Shown here: piece by piece, positions 22,656 to 33,717 of the stretch
Position numbering within the stretch: position 1 is the first letter of the stretch
Layout: each line of letters starts with the position of its first letter
Origin: Enoplolaimus lenunculus
Lineage: Eukaryota > Nematoda > Enoplea > Enoplida > Thoracostomopsidae
Reading direction: 5' to 3'
Length of the DNA: 64,000 bases
NCBI GenBank assembly: GCA_030248215.1
Contig: JASANG010001228.1
Location: 1-64,000, forward strand
Made by a program: the position numbers and the translations under genes
Notes under the pieces: generated by a model
Seen by the model: the letters and a program-made list of their open reading frames with translations, nothing else
Database searches by the model: none
What the model was told of the DNA's origin: nothing

Positions 22656-22874
22656 AAAGTCGGGTCAATGTATAGAGTACGGCTGTAACAATAGTGTAAG
22701 CGTATTCCTAAGCACAGGAACTCTGCCCAAGCCTGAGCGTAAAAAAGTTTATATGTAAGTCCAAGCATAAGCCTAGAGCCTAAAGCCTGATCCTTAGCAA
22801 AAAATAGTCTAAAGCTTATGCTTACTCTATTGCAGTCCCAGATCAAAACGTTCCGCCCCTGATCTTTACATGGG
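22656..22874. mobile_element. hybrid R3/R1 MITE copy
   Basis: The left end, GGTCAATGTATAGAGTACGG, is R3-like. The right end, CGCCCCTGATCTTTACATGG, is R1-like. A chimera of two families. Confidence 0.7.
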
Positions 22875-23337
22875 CCGAAAGTCGTAACTATCCAATATTA
22901 ATATAAGCAAGCTTGCAACATTGATGTTAATAGAGCTACGACAGGCCATTAGGAAGATTAATTTTGAAATAAATTTTTGCTAAAGTTCTTACAAACTTTT
23001 ATTGTGTTTAAATAGCTAAACATCGGCCAATTGTCCTGATTAATATTACAATTAATGAACGTTGAAAGTCTACCGCGAGCTGATCCAGAGGCGGGTGTCA
23101 TAAGGGGCGTACCTCCCCCCCGTTAGCAATTTTGAGCTATAGAATTGGTAAGATCCGTAACTTACATAGTTTCAATGTTGTCCCTATTAGGTTAGGTTGT
23201 AGCGTCCTGCGATTTGTACATTTCAAAAAATTTTGCCTTCGGCGCTGTGTATATTTCACCTCTAATAAGCAAGAATAAAGTCCATCAAGCAAAATTAATC
23301 AATTTATTATTTTGTTGTTTTCATGCGATGTAACTGC
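22875..23337. other. no gene seen
   Basis: AT-rich unclassified sequence with a C-run at 23112. Confidence 0.4.
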
Positions 23338-23541
23338 ACTGCAAAAAAATGGTGAGTTAAATTGACTCCGAAACACGTTTTCGGAACTACACAAACTAAG
23401 TCAAATTCGACTCAGCCAGAGTCAAACGTGTAACTGAGTGAGTCGAGTTTGCCTTTGGCGGAGTCGAATTTGACTCAGTTTGTGCAGTCTCGTAAATCTA
23501 TTTCGGAGAAAGTCAATTTGACACACCATTTTTTGCAGTGT
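23338..23541. mobile_element. R7 MITE copy
   Basis: Begins ACTGCAAAAAAATGGTGAGT and ends ACACACCATTTTTTGCAGTG. Full of GAGTCAAATTTGACTC motifs. Confidence 0.85.
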
Positions 23542-23729
23542 GCGTTTTGGTGAATGCCTCGCCTTTGGAGACGAATCTAAAATACAAAGCTTTACCTTCG
23601 ATTGACTCGTTTTCGTCAAAAGTATATTCCCATCCCGCCCCCCTCTGTGAGAAACCCGGGGATTTGACAGGATTCACACCGCATATAATGGTCAATTTTT
23701 AGTAACTGCATAAACTTAAAGGCATGCCT

Positions 23730-24043
23730 GCTGTATTGACGCGAATAAGCGGGGGGGGGCTGATATTTATTTGGGGTCTCAAGAGGGTACCCCCTGTTCG
23801 GACTGTTACTTATTTTTAACCCATGTTCCGCCACCTTTCATTACTGATATATCTAGTACTGCAATTATCCGTTGAATTTAAACGTTTGTTTTGTATCAAA
23901 AGATTGAGCGATAATGGAAGGTTATACTAAATAGACATTAGGGACTCTATCCGCTTACAGACTCATAGGGATGCAGACTCCTATTGATTGCGACTCAAAA
24001 CAGGACCCCCTCTTTTCCCCCTCTTATTCGAATCACTACAGTA
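23730..24043. mobile_element. R4 MITE copy, shortened
   Basis: CTGTATTGACGCGAATAAGC to CTCTTATTCGAATCACTACA. Confidence 0.75.
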
Positions 24044-24155
24044 CTACGTTCAAACCTAAATTTTAGCTTAAGTGTAAGTGTCAACCTAATTCTGAACCCA
24101 AAACGTAAACCTAAACGTAGACATTCGAGTACAAAAGGTATTCAGTCTGACTGTC

Positions 24156-24421
24156 TCCGTGTCGGCAGGCCTCTATATTTAACATCGGCCATCGCATGGA
24201 ACGCTGTCCAAATTACCGGCGGTAACAATGCTGGTTCCATTAATTTACAGTACCGTGTTCGTACCTATCGCTCAGGGCAATTGTCAGAGAACAAATGTCG
24301 ACTTTCGTGTTTTACAAGCATATTCCTAAGCGTTTGCCGTAATTTCAAAATTTCAACAACGTCATCCACGAAATATGCTAAAAAGCACTATGACATATTA
24401 AAAAAAGTTGTGCCAATGTAA
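24156..24421 (+). CDS. candidate exon, unidentified
   Basis: GGTATTCAG acceptor, then an open frame SDCLRVGRPLYLTSAIAWNA, VQITGGNNAGSINLQYRVRT, YRSGQLSENKCRLSCF. It is richer in G/C than its surroundings, as expected for coding sequence. Where it stops being coding is unclear: a GTAACA inside NN of TGGNNAG could be the donor, and the last third of the frame looks non-coding. The frame ends at the next R1 element. Confidence 0.35.
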
Positions 24422-24629
24422 ACACCAGGGTCGGACCGCTATTATAAGCTTATTGCTAAGCCTAAGCGTAAGAATGAGTTTATTCGTAAGCCTAAACCGA
24501 AACCTAAGCGTAAGAATGAGCATATTGCTAAGCTTAAGCTTGCGCAAAAAAAACTAATCTAACGCATAAAAGCTTACTCGATTGCAGTATTGTAGAAAAC
24601 CGTTCCGCCTTTGATCTTGACATGGGCCG
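24411..24629. mobile_element. R1 MITE copy
   Basis: GCCAATGTAAACACCAGGGT to TTTGATCTTGACATGGGCC. Confidence 0.8.
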
Positions 24630-25136
24630 AAATATTTAGTTTCGTATCGCGTTATAAATAATCCACATTTTTTCGACAACATTTTGCATAAAATGCTAAA
24701 AACTGTACAGTTTTGGTATTAAAATGTAAATCACGCCTGTCAACCAGCGTCGTAACTTGAAGTCCACTTTAATTGGGTATAACAATGACGTGCCCGAACC
24801 CCAAATCTTTTGTGCTCCCAAGGATCCAGTCAGTTATTCTAAGGTCTGTTAAAAGCGTTTTCCTTAGTTCGAAAATGCTCGAAAAGGGGATGTATATTTG
24901 TTGGAACACACCCTCATTGTATACACCTCTGTTGTCATCACATAATAAAACTCACCATAAAGTGCGGTCTTCTATAAGAACATTCCACTTAACTATTTTG
25001 AAGCATTTTGTATTAATTCGTGACCTTAAGGCATTTTCAAACAAATTACGGAGGTTTTACTCACAGGAGATTAGCGAGGATTAGGCAAATATTTACATAT
25101 TAATTTTTAGCCAATACTGACTAGTAAATAGTTTTT

Positions 25137-25302
25137 GGCTAATGTTAGTTTTTGGGACGTAACAGTAGCAAAATCATAACCCCAATGCCGTTAGCTTCAA
25201 CCTTAGCGTAAAGCTTATAGTCAATGTAAAAATTAGTCTAAAACTTAAGCTTCGAACTTTGTTGTGGAAGAAAACAGGTCGTTACTGAACGTAACTTGAG
25301 CC
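25137..25302. mobile_element. R2 MITE copy, degraded
   Basis: GGCTAATGTTAGTTTTTGGG to GAACGTAACTTGAGCC. Confidence 0.55.
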
Positions 25303-25441
25303 AAAGTTTGACAGGTTATAAAACCTGTTAAAGGTTTAAATTTCAACCGCATTAATATTTAGGTTACATTTGCTAGTAATTGGTCACGCTCACGCAAACT
25401 CGGCAGGTGCTGTGGTCTGTGGTAATTTGTTCAAAAAATGC

Positions 25442-25699
25442 GGCCCATGTAAAGATCAGGGGCGGAACGTTTTTCTGTGGGACTAGAAAAGTGTAAGCTT
25501 AAGCTTTTGACTAATTTTTTGCTTGGCTTATGCTTAGACTTTAGACTTAGGAATATGCTCATTCTTACGATTAGGCTTAGGTTTTAGCTTAGGCTTAGGA
25601 ATATGCTCATTCTTACGCTTGAGCTTAGGCTTTCTCTTAGGTTTAGGCTCAAGAATTTGCTTATAAAATATTGTTCCGCCCCTGTTCTTTACAATGGCC
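25442..25699. mobile_element. R1 MITE copy, well preserved
   Basis: GGCCCATGTAAAGATCAGGG to CCCCTGTTCTTTACAATGGC, with two AATATGCTCATTCTTACG blocks and TTAGGC units. A good reference copy for the family. Confidence 0.9.
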
Positions 25700-25966
25700 C
25701 AAAATGCCGAAAGGCATAAAATTATCGCGAAAACCAGCTGCAAACTTTATTAAGTCGCCGTGTTTTTGTTTGTAAATTCAAAAACAAATAAACAACGCAA
25801 ATGGCTCTCGAACACTTTCTGTCCACAGGGTTATGCTTACGATTAGGCTTAGGTTTAGAAAAAAGGATTGCCTAAACCAAAACTTTTACCAAAATTGTTA
25901 TCTAAACCTTTATCTCAGCCTAAAGAATTAGTTTTAAATTAGGCGGATGTATACAACAGCATTTTT

Positions 25967-26158
25967 TGCCCATGTTTAGAACACAGCCGGATCGTTTCCC
26001 GAATGGGCTATAATAGAGTTGGTTTAAGCTTTACACTAATTTTTTTGCTTAGGTTTATGCTTAAGCTTAGGCTTAGGAAGAGGCTCAACCATACGCTTAG
26101 GCTTAGGCTTAGGAATATGCTTATACTACTGTTCCGGTCTTGTTCTATACATGGGCTA
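25967..26158. mobile_element. R3 MITE copy
   Basis: GCCCATGTTTAGAACACAGC to GGTCTTGTTCTATACATGGG. It ends about 330 bp upstream of the GPCR start codon. Confidence 0.85.
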
Positions 26159-26465
26159 ATGTTTTTATAAAATACGGTCAAGCCGTCTATTAGCAGCTTA
26201 CAAATATTGTGCGCTACTTGACAAAGTGTTCCGTTTACAAAATCAGTTGTCTTACTAAGTAACCTGTCTCTACAACTGCTTTTATTGCCGACTATCCACA
26301 AGTATGCCGCCAGCAAGCATTTTATATCGACAATGTGGGCTAGCTAATATATATGCTAACTGTGCTTTTCAGTAAACACTTTATGCTTTAATATCCGTTT
26401 TCCGTTTGCGTTATTTTGTCGTTTGCTTGCTTATAATTTTAAGCTATAATCAGGTGTTAAACGTA

Positions 26466-26476
26466 TTTACTTTAGT
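26466..26476 (+). promoter_or_regulatory. acceptor-like site upstream of the GPCR start
   Basis: ATTTACTTTAG ends about 16-17 bases before the ATG at 26492. It could be a 5'-UTR intron acceptor or a spliced-leader acceptor. A second such site, GCTTTTCAG, ends at 26372. Confidence 0.35.
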
Positions 26477-26491
26477 TTATTATTTTTAATA

Positions 26492-29145
26492 ATGATTTTT
26501 CAAAATACGTCCCAGCCACGACAAACGGCCTGTGTTGGCTCGTGGCACAGTTTGGACAGTTTTCAAAATTTCAGTCGTCAAGTGTGTTTCGGATTTTATA
26601 ATCCGTGTACTTCGCAGTGTTTCAGTTTTATCGACGGATACGGAGGCGACAATTTCAGTAGCCTATGGGTGGAACCTTATGCCAGCGTAATTTACGGGAT
26701 AATATACCCGATTCTCGTTTGTCTTACTATCGTCGCAAACGTCGGAGTGGTAGCTATTTTAACTCGGCCACATATGCGTACACCCACGAATACGTTGTTA
26801 CTCTACATGGCGCTGGCGGATCTATGCGTTGCGCTTGTTCCGTTTCCGTTTCTGTGTCACTATTTTATGTTGAACGCTAAAAATTTGCTACAAACCCGTC
26901 TCGCTCCTTGGTGGTGTTATATGGCGCATTATTCGACTACAGACGTATTGGCACCGTTTTGTCACAACGTCGCTATTTGGCTGACAGTTGTGCTTGCAGC
27001 ACAACGCTTGATCTATTTGCGGTTACCACATCGTGCAAACAGTATATGTACAGTGCGCAATGCAAATATTGCAACTGCAGTCGTCGTATGCAGTGCGCTT
27101 ATTGGTAATATACCGAAATTTGCCGATATCGCCCAGTATGACGTGATGCATTTTCGACTTTTCACAAACGTATCTGATTGGATAAACGATACTGAAGCGT
27201 CGCACGGCGTCGCGCATTTTGACTGGCTGCAAAATACTTCGTCGATTTTTAATCAGCCAATCAGGTTGGCGAATAGCGATTCAGCGTCGGATAGTCTCAA
27301 TGAGCCAATCAGGTTGAAGAATAGCGATTCGTCAAGTTCTGGATTGCATAAATTGCAAATTGTAGACGAAATGCACGTTTGCATTTATCGGTACAGTAAT
27401 TTTGTGCAAATTATTGGTGAAAATCGCTATTATAGTGGGTATTATTGGAGCCGGGTGATTATATTTGTTGTTATACCAAGTGTTGCGTTGATCGCTATAA
27501 CCGTACTGCTTGTGAAAAGCATTGGTGAAGCACGAGCTCGTAGAAATCGTCTGTTCGCTCATCAGCAACACAAGTTACACCAAAAACAGCGAGTTCTGCT
27601 CAAACAGGGTAACCATCGTTTCGCCAGTGAACGCAACGCAGCGGTAAGTCGGCAAACTCAGCAATAGGATTAGCATAAATTAATTAAAGACATTCACTGA
27701 ATAATTTTTCACCAACATTTTCCAGCGCGAATATATTTTAGATGACAGCTATATTCTCATGCTGCGATTTGAACACAGATCTTATGGGTGGGAGGTGTTT
27801 ATTATCACACCCCCTTAGATACAAACCCATACCAAATAGTCTATCGTGGCATATGAACATTCAAGCGGATGCAAAGAAAAATTTTTGGTGATAAAATGGT
27901 AAAGGTTTCTGCCTTACAATTCCCCGCTTGCAAGTGGCTCATAGCATGCATTATTGTGTTTTATAACTTGCCAGCATCGCACGTTAGAAATTTTTGAATC
28001 CGTCGCTGTCTCCTTACTGTATTGACCCGAATAAGAGGGGGTAATAATAGGGGGGTCCCCATTTTGGGTCCGAATCAATAGGAGTCCGTATCCCTAATAA
28101 AAGTCCGTAAGCGGATAGAGTCCCTAAACCCTAATTAGAGTCCATAAATGTCAATTAAGCCTGTAGTGCATAAATGACTCCAGGACCAAATAATTTGAGT
28201 TCGAAACTTTAAAGCGTCCTTAAACTTTGAAAGTACATTCCTAAGTATAACCTTTTATTATCGCTCAAACTATTGACACAAAACAAATAAACGTTTAATT
28301 CAACGGAGAATTGTAGTACCGGATATATATCAGTAACGAAGGGCGGCGGAGCGTGGGTTAAAAATAAATAACAGTCCGTAACCGAATAACAAGGTGGGGT
28401 GCCCTCTGGAGAGGTCAAATAAATATCAGTCCCCCTTCCCTCTTATTCGGATCAATACAGTACTGGCGATAAATTTTTTTGTTCATTTTCTGTTTTATCA
28501 TTTTATAGGCAAACGGCTGTGCAACAACTGTTGATCCTGGGCGAGCGTCATGTAGTGATGTACTTAAGTTGCAACAACAAAAACAACAACAGCAACAACC
28601 GCAGACGCAACAACAGCACCAACAAAAACAACAACAACAACAGCAACAGCAACAACAACAACAACAACAACAACAACACCACAGTTCACAATTCGATCAC
28701 ACAACAGCAATGTTAATAGTAATTGTAACGCTATTTCTATTGGTCAACTTACCCCAAGGCATTATTTTAGCCCTATTCTGTATAGAACAAACCCTTGTCG
28801 AAGTAGGCTTAATAAGCCATTTAGGATTTTTAGATACTCGAATAATGGCGATTTCAATGATGATCGACAATATGTTGATATTGGCAACGTATCCAATCAA
28901 TTTTGGCGTCTACTGTTCGATGTCGGCCGCGTTCCGTGACACTTTTACGCAACTTTGCTTTACGATTGGCCGTAAGCTGTGCGTACGACCGCAGCCAGCT
29001 TCGACTGCAACGATTGCACGATCGTATAAAGTTTCGACAAGCGTTCAACGGCAGCAGTTGCTGCATGTGCCGCAACAACAACCGCAACAACCGCAACAAC
29101 AACAACAACAACCGCAACAACAACAACAACAACAACAACAACCGC

Positions 29146-29177
<32 letters not shown>

Positions 29178-29406
29178 CCGCAACAACAACCGCAACAACA
29201 ACAACAACCGCAACAACAACAACAACAACAACCGCAACAACAACAACAACAACAACAACAACCGCAACAACAACCGCAACAACAACAACAACCGCAACAA
29301 CAACCGCAACAACAACAGCAACAACAACAACCGCAACAACAACAACAGCAACAACAACAACAACAACCGCAACAACAACAACAACAACAACAACAGCAAC
29401 CGCAGC

Positions 29407-29501
<95 letters not shown>

Positions 29502-29577
29502 CCGCAACAACAACCGCAACAACAACAGCAACAACAACAACCGCAGCAACAACAACCGCAACAACAACAGCAACAGC

Positions 29578-29618
<41 letters not shown>

Positions 29619-30476
29619 CCGCAGCAGCAACAACCGCAACAACAACAGCAACAGCAACAACAACAACCGCAACAACCGCAACAACAACGTCGAAAATCAT
29701 TCTATGACGAAACACATAAAAACAATGCAAACCACAACAACGGTGAACGGCTTATAAACGGTGTGAGACGAAATCTTTTCCAGCAGTTCGCAACTGCTGG
29801 AATACTCAAGACACAAACAAAACCAAAAACACACGACAAAGAGCGTCTGATATCCAGACCTCATCGGCATACGGTTCATGGAAATAGACCATGTTCAAAA
29901 ATTAAACTGCCAGATTCCATCCGAGAACACAGTTCTGACCCTACGGCAGGCACCAAACAACAAATATCTGCTGATACGGTATCGTATTGGACTATTAATC
30001 AAAACAGCGAGCGCTTGACTCCAGGAGCAGTGTACGGCGAAGTGGATAGAAAACATTGCTCAATGGATGATTTAACTCAACCGTATAAAGTTGAAACGAA
30101 CTTAAATTCAAATTTGAACGCAGCGTTGAATACGCCAGGTTGTGACCCTGTTTCGAATTTTGATATTTTAGGCGAAATTCGGGCACTCGACAGCTGTGAT
30201 TCGAATTTGAACCGAAAAATCAATACCGACAACTTTGAGCCAAATACTACGCGTGTGGTCGGTCTCAAACCAAATTTAACCTCATCTCAGACGAAAAACG
30301 CCCAATTTGACTCCGGATCCAAATATACTGATACGCAAAGCGTTGCTTGCAACGAACCGTTTACCAGCGTTGTAAACGGCAGTTTTCAGTTTTTACAAGA
30401 CGACAATGGAGTAGTGCAATGCTTACTTGCTCAAAATACTGAGTTGAATGAATTGTCGAAAACAACTGTTGTATAG
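26492..30476 (+). CDS. peptide GPCR, sex-peptide/MIP-receptor-like, with polyQ tracts
   Basis: Two exons: 26492-27643 (384 codons, donor GCG|GTAAGT) and 28509-30476 (acceptor TTTTATAG), both phase 0, giving 1039 aa. The N terminus is outside the cell, with several NxS/T sites. TM1 is about 65-91, followed by the MRTPTN motif (95-100) shared with sex-peptide/FMRFamide-type receptors. TM2 is 101-126; TM3 ends in QRLIYL (171-176) in place of DRY. TM4 is 191-210, TM5 319-343, TM6 about 450-478 and TM7 about 494-521 with NFGVYC in place of NPxxY. Cys142 and Cys297 should form the usual disulphide. Loop 3 is Gln-rich. The tail holds a Gln/Pro tract of about 200 residues, then some 260 ordinary residues. 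The 865-bp intron contains an R4 MITE. Family assignment rests on motif memory; FMRFamide-type receptors are the alternative. Confidence 0.85.
27253..27350 (+). repeat. 48-bp in-frame tandem duplication in GPCR loop 2
   Basis: AGCCAATCAGGTTG occurs twice, 48 bp apart. It encodes NQPIRLANSDSASDSL and NEPIRLKNSDSSSSGL in extracellular loop 2. Confidence 0.85.
28015..28463. mobile_element. R4 MITE copy in GPCR intron
   Basis: TACTGTATTGACCCGAATAA to TCTTATTCGGATCAATACAG, about 450 bp with a G/C-run next to each end. Confidence 0.9.
28569..28680 (+). repeat. CAA/CAG repeat, loop-3 polyQ
   Basis: Mostly CAACAACAA with CAG interruptions. It encodes the Gln-rich third intracellular loop just before TM6. 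Confidence 0.95.
29073..29690 (+). repeat. 620-bp CAA/CAG/CCG repeat, C-tail poly(Q/P)
   Basis: Runs of CAA broken by CCG (Pro) and CAG. Each alternative frame is open for hundreds of bases (Asn-, Leu- or Val-rich), and these are shadows of the repeat. Confidence 0.95.
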
Positions 30477-30519
30477 GCAGATATATTTGTCATTCAGTCA
30501 ACAATACTTGAACTCTGTG

Positions 30520-30590
30520 TCCGGTTCCGGTAAAATTTGTTAACTTCCGGCTTAGATATTTCTTCACCTCCGGTTGCACTATGGAATGTC
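30520..30590. repeat. R13 repeat, inverted
   Basis: GTCCGGTTCCGGTAAAATTT to TTCACCTCCGGTTGCAC, just downstream of the GPCR stop. Confidence 0.55.
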
Positions 30591-30804
30591 TTGTACTCAT
30601 TATAATTGTTCATGTTAAATATATATACACGGTTGGTGAATGCTTTAACTGGCACATATAAGGGGGAACCGTCGAGACGTATTCCAGACCCCCCCAACTG
30701 GGATCAAATGTAAAATTTTGTACTTTGATTTTAGACTTGAAATTGCGTTGTGGTCATCGTTCGGTTTGTTTCGCGTCGCCTCCCTCGTTAAAATTTTTTG
30801 GGTT

Positions 30805-30900
30805 ATATATATATGTGTGTGTGTCTGTATATCTATATATTTATATATGTATATATCTATATATTTAGATATATGTATATGTATAATTATATATATAATT
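30805..30900. repeat. (TA)n/(TG)n tract
   Basis: ATATATGTGTGTGTGTC followed by imperfect TATATA. Confidence 0.9.
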
Positions 30901-31227
30901 TTTGCTGTTGCCTAAAAAGCTTTTGACAGGGGAGTCAAAGATGTCCCAAGCAGAGGGTCCCTGCCACAATATATAGTTGCGGTCTCAATAGAAACAGTGC
31001 TCGAGAACGATGCCTTAAATTTAAAATGAAACTTCTGGCCTGAACTAGAAGTATTTTTATAAAAAACGACAAATTTGCCAAAAAAATAAATTTGTTTAGT
31101 TAATTACCTTTAAATTAGATTGACTGAAGTTCACCGAAATTTTCAATGAGAAATTGAAAATAAACTTGAAATGATTGGTCGATTCGCTGTTATTTTCTTG
31201 TCAACTCGCGTATAGAGTTTGTCTCAT

Positions 31228-31595
31228 GCATATTCTCTAAAAGCTTAAACTAACTTGATTTAAGCTTTAGCTAATTCAGCAGTATAAAACTAAGTTTCTA
31301 GAATAACTGAAGTAAACAAGTTGCTTTACGCTTAAACTAAGTTAAAATGTTGCATATTTTCAGTTTAACCTGAACTTAAAATGCACTCTTAGTTACACCC
31401 GATTTCTAGGCAGCACTTGTTACTTAAACTAAAAAATCAGTTTACTTAAACTCGTGTTAAACTTGAAAACACGGTCGTTTAAATAAATATTAAAATTCTA
31501 GTTTTAATTAGTCCGTTCAGCCATTTCAGTTTTACTTAAACTGATACTCAAGTTTAATTAAGCGACAAAATACGTTTAAGTTTTTAGAGAGTACA
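31228..31595. mobile_element. R12 MITE (single copy here)
   Basis: Inverted ends TATTCTCTAAAAGCTTAAAC and GTTTAAGTTTTTAGAGAGTA. The interior is full of TTAAACT/AGTTTAA motifs. Confidence 0.65.
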
Positions 31596-31811
31596 GGGTG
31601 CATATGTCCTTTCATGTCCGTTCGGACCATCTTTTCGTAGTCAAAAATTCACTAAAACTTTAATACGATTAATAGAAAATTTTCGTAAATTTGTTTCAAA
31701 ATTCTTAATAAAATAACTCTTATTTGAGTCATCTGCGGTAGTTGCTGTCTTTGTTGAGAAAGTACAGCTCTGTTTACTTTGTGATATTATCGGCGAACAC
31801 TCCACAAGTGT

Positions 31812-31930
31812 AAGGGTTGCGCTATACTCGCCGGATGCCGCTGCCCGCCGGCGCATGCAGACGCGCGGTGCTGTACAACTTTTTATTAAAAATAACCGCA
31901 CGTCCCGATGCGCCGGTACTCGCTACACTG
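31812..31930. repeat. GC-rich repeat, inverted relative to 11015-11090
   Basis: GGGTTGCGCTATACTCGCCG then CCGCCGGCGCATGCAGACGC. Markedly more GC-rich than its surroundings. Confidence 0.55.
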
Positions 31931-32333
31931 TGGATTGCCGATCCAAGATGCAAGATGTGAAATTGCAATTTGCCAACTGTTTTATACTGTGAAATGTTGA
32001 CCAGAAACTAAAATTTCAAGACAATAAATGATTGAAAAACGATTAAGTAAAAACGTTTTATGCTTCCTTTTACTGAGCTGATAATATTTTGCTTTGTTTA
32101 AAATTATATTTTGACGTAAAAAATTATTTTTGACGTCACAAAAATGCTATTCGCAACACCGTGCGAATAAATGCAAGCGGGTGGTTCACGGCAGGCACAG
32201 ACCCCGGAAAATTATAATGGAGTTTATACAGTAAAATAATTACTTTATGAAATTATAATGCGGGCTTTAATGGTCAAAAACATTTTCTCGCCTCATTACA
32301 ATTGATTGTCAATCAAATTTTACTCGACTGCAG
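31931..32333. other. no gene seen
   Basis: AT-rich sequence with no repeat family recognised, leading into the candidate exon at 32334. Confidence 0.4.
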
Positions 32334-32802
32334 TTGCTACCCTTTCGAAATGAAATCGCGCCGAACGGTGTTGACACATCGTCTTATAATGTTACAGCTT
32401 CTAAAAATATTAAATTTCGCATCGTTAAACAATGTTTCAACATTGCAATACAACTTTGGTTGTTTCGGACCGTGTGGAAGATGAGGGGCGGAACGTTTTT
32501 CTGTGAGACTGCGGTAGAGTAAGCTTAAGGTTTAGACTATTTTTTGCTTGTATTAGGCTTTAAGCCATGCGTAAGAATGAACTTGTACCTAACCCCATGC
32601 ATAAGCGTAAAAATTAACTTATACCAATGGCCTATGGAAAAAATTCGTCTAAAGCTTAAGCATTCTCAATTCCTGTTTGTCAGAAAAACGTTCCGCCCCT
32701 GATCTTTATACGGGCCAAGCATCGGCAACAACCGATCCTTTCAAGGTCTACAATTTTAGGCATGACGAAATACTATTTCGTGCAGTTGTTAAACACACTT
32801 AA
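32334..32802 (+). CDS. last two exons of an unidentified gene (partial)
   Basis: Exon 32334-32458 follows GACTGCAG and reads LLPFRNEIAPNGVDTSSYNV, TASKNIKFRIVKQCFNIAIQ, L plus two bases. Exon 32760-32802 follows CAATTTTAG. The join makes Trp, then HDEILFRAVVKHT and TAA. The intron holds an R1 MITE almost exactly filling it. The donor (GTTGTT) is weak. Upstream exons were not found; a stretch after GATTTTAG at 30733 is open in two frames but unresolved. No family recognised. Confidence 0.4.
32467..32716. mobile_element. R1 MITE copy
   Basis: GGAAGATGAGGGGCGGAACG to CCGCCCCTGATCTTTATACG. Confidence 0.8.
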
Positions 32803-32999
32803 AATCCGGCATCACCCCCCCCCCCCCGCAGCACCGACAAATTTTATTGACCTCTGGTTCCGGTATTTTCACCTCCGGTTGTAGTTTCGTATACACAGTT
32901 TACAGAGTGCATTTTATGATATTTTTGCCGGAAACAATGGTGGATTTAAACGTCGACTGTATAGTTAAAGTAGATGCAAGATTCGCTACGCCACCCTAC

Positions 33000-33240
33000 A
33001 TCTCAATGCATGTATAGCAGGTCAAGGCTCGCTGTATACAGCATTTCCAGGTAATGTTAAGACTGGCAGCCGGTTTTCCGAACCCACAACAATTTGCATG
33101 CAAGTTTTCTTTCGACCAAACAATCACATTTCTGTTCCAAGACAACTTTTGTAAACGTAGTAATGCTTGAACGTTTCCCAAAATACGTGTGTGTGCCATT
33201 CCAGCTTTAATCCTAAGATTGAAAAATAACAGCTTTACCA
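33000..33240. mobile_element. R9 repeat copy, inverted
   Basis: Its right end reads TTTCCCAAAATACGTGTGTG then CCATTCCAGCTTTAAT, the reverse complement of the R9 head at 12546. Confidence 0.65.
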
Positions 33241-33301
33241 CTTAAAACATATTTGCAGAAAGAAACCTTATTGTTCTACGCTGAAACGGTGCCAAAATTA
33301 C

Positions 33302-33557
33302 ATTGCAAAAAATGGTGAGTCAAATTGAATCTCTCCGAAATTGGCTTTTCGGGACTACACAAACTCAGCCAAATTCGACTCCGCCAGAGCCAAACGTGTG
33401 ACTCAATGAATTGAATTTGACTCTGGCGGAGTCGAATTTTGACTCAATTTGTGTTGTTCCGAAAAGCCTATGCGAATCGAATTTTAACTCAATTTGTGTG
33501 GTTCCGAAAAGCCAATTTCGGACAGAGTCAATCTGGCTCACCATTTTTTGAAGTGTA
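33302..33557. mobile_element. R7 MITE copy
   Basis: CATTGCAAAAAATGGTGAGT to GGCTCACCATTTTTTGAAGT, with duplicated GAGTCGAATTTTGACTC inner blocks. Confidence 0.85.
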
Positions 33558-33686
33558 CGTACGGTTCTGTGGGTCGTTTCTGCTGTACAATTATATTGAT
33601 AGATTTTCAATTATAATTCATTAAAACAGTCTAGAAATAACAGATAAATACAATATTCTTTGTCTTTATTGTATTCCCAATAAATT

Positions 33687-33697
33687 TAATATTTCAG
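33687..33697 (+). promoter_or_regulatory. acceptor-like site upstream of O-methyltransferase start
   Basis: TTAATATTTCAG ends about 20 bases before the ATG at 33718. Possible 5'-UTR intron or spliced-leader acceptor. Confidence 0.35.
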
Positions 33698-33717
33698 TTT
33701 TTGCATTGAACGAAATA

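Noticed and set aside
28569-29757. Long open frames on both strands reading Asn-, Leu- or Val-rich
   Set aside because: They are the other frames of the CAA/CCG repeat in the GPCR exon; only the Gln/Pro frame continues into transmembrane and tail sequence on both sides.
31812-31930. GC-rich island as a possible rRNA or promoter element
   Set aside because: It matches a dispersed repeat at 11015 and 13545; no rRNA signature seen.
32906-32968. Possible terminal exon after GTTTACAG
   Set aside because: Two frames look equally protein-like and the segment lies between R13 and R9 repeat sequence.
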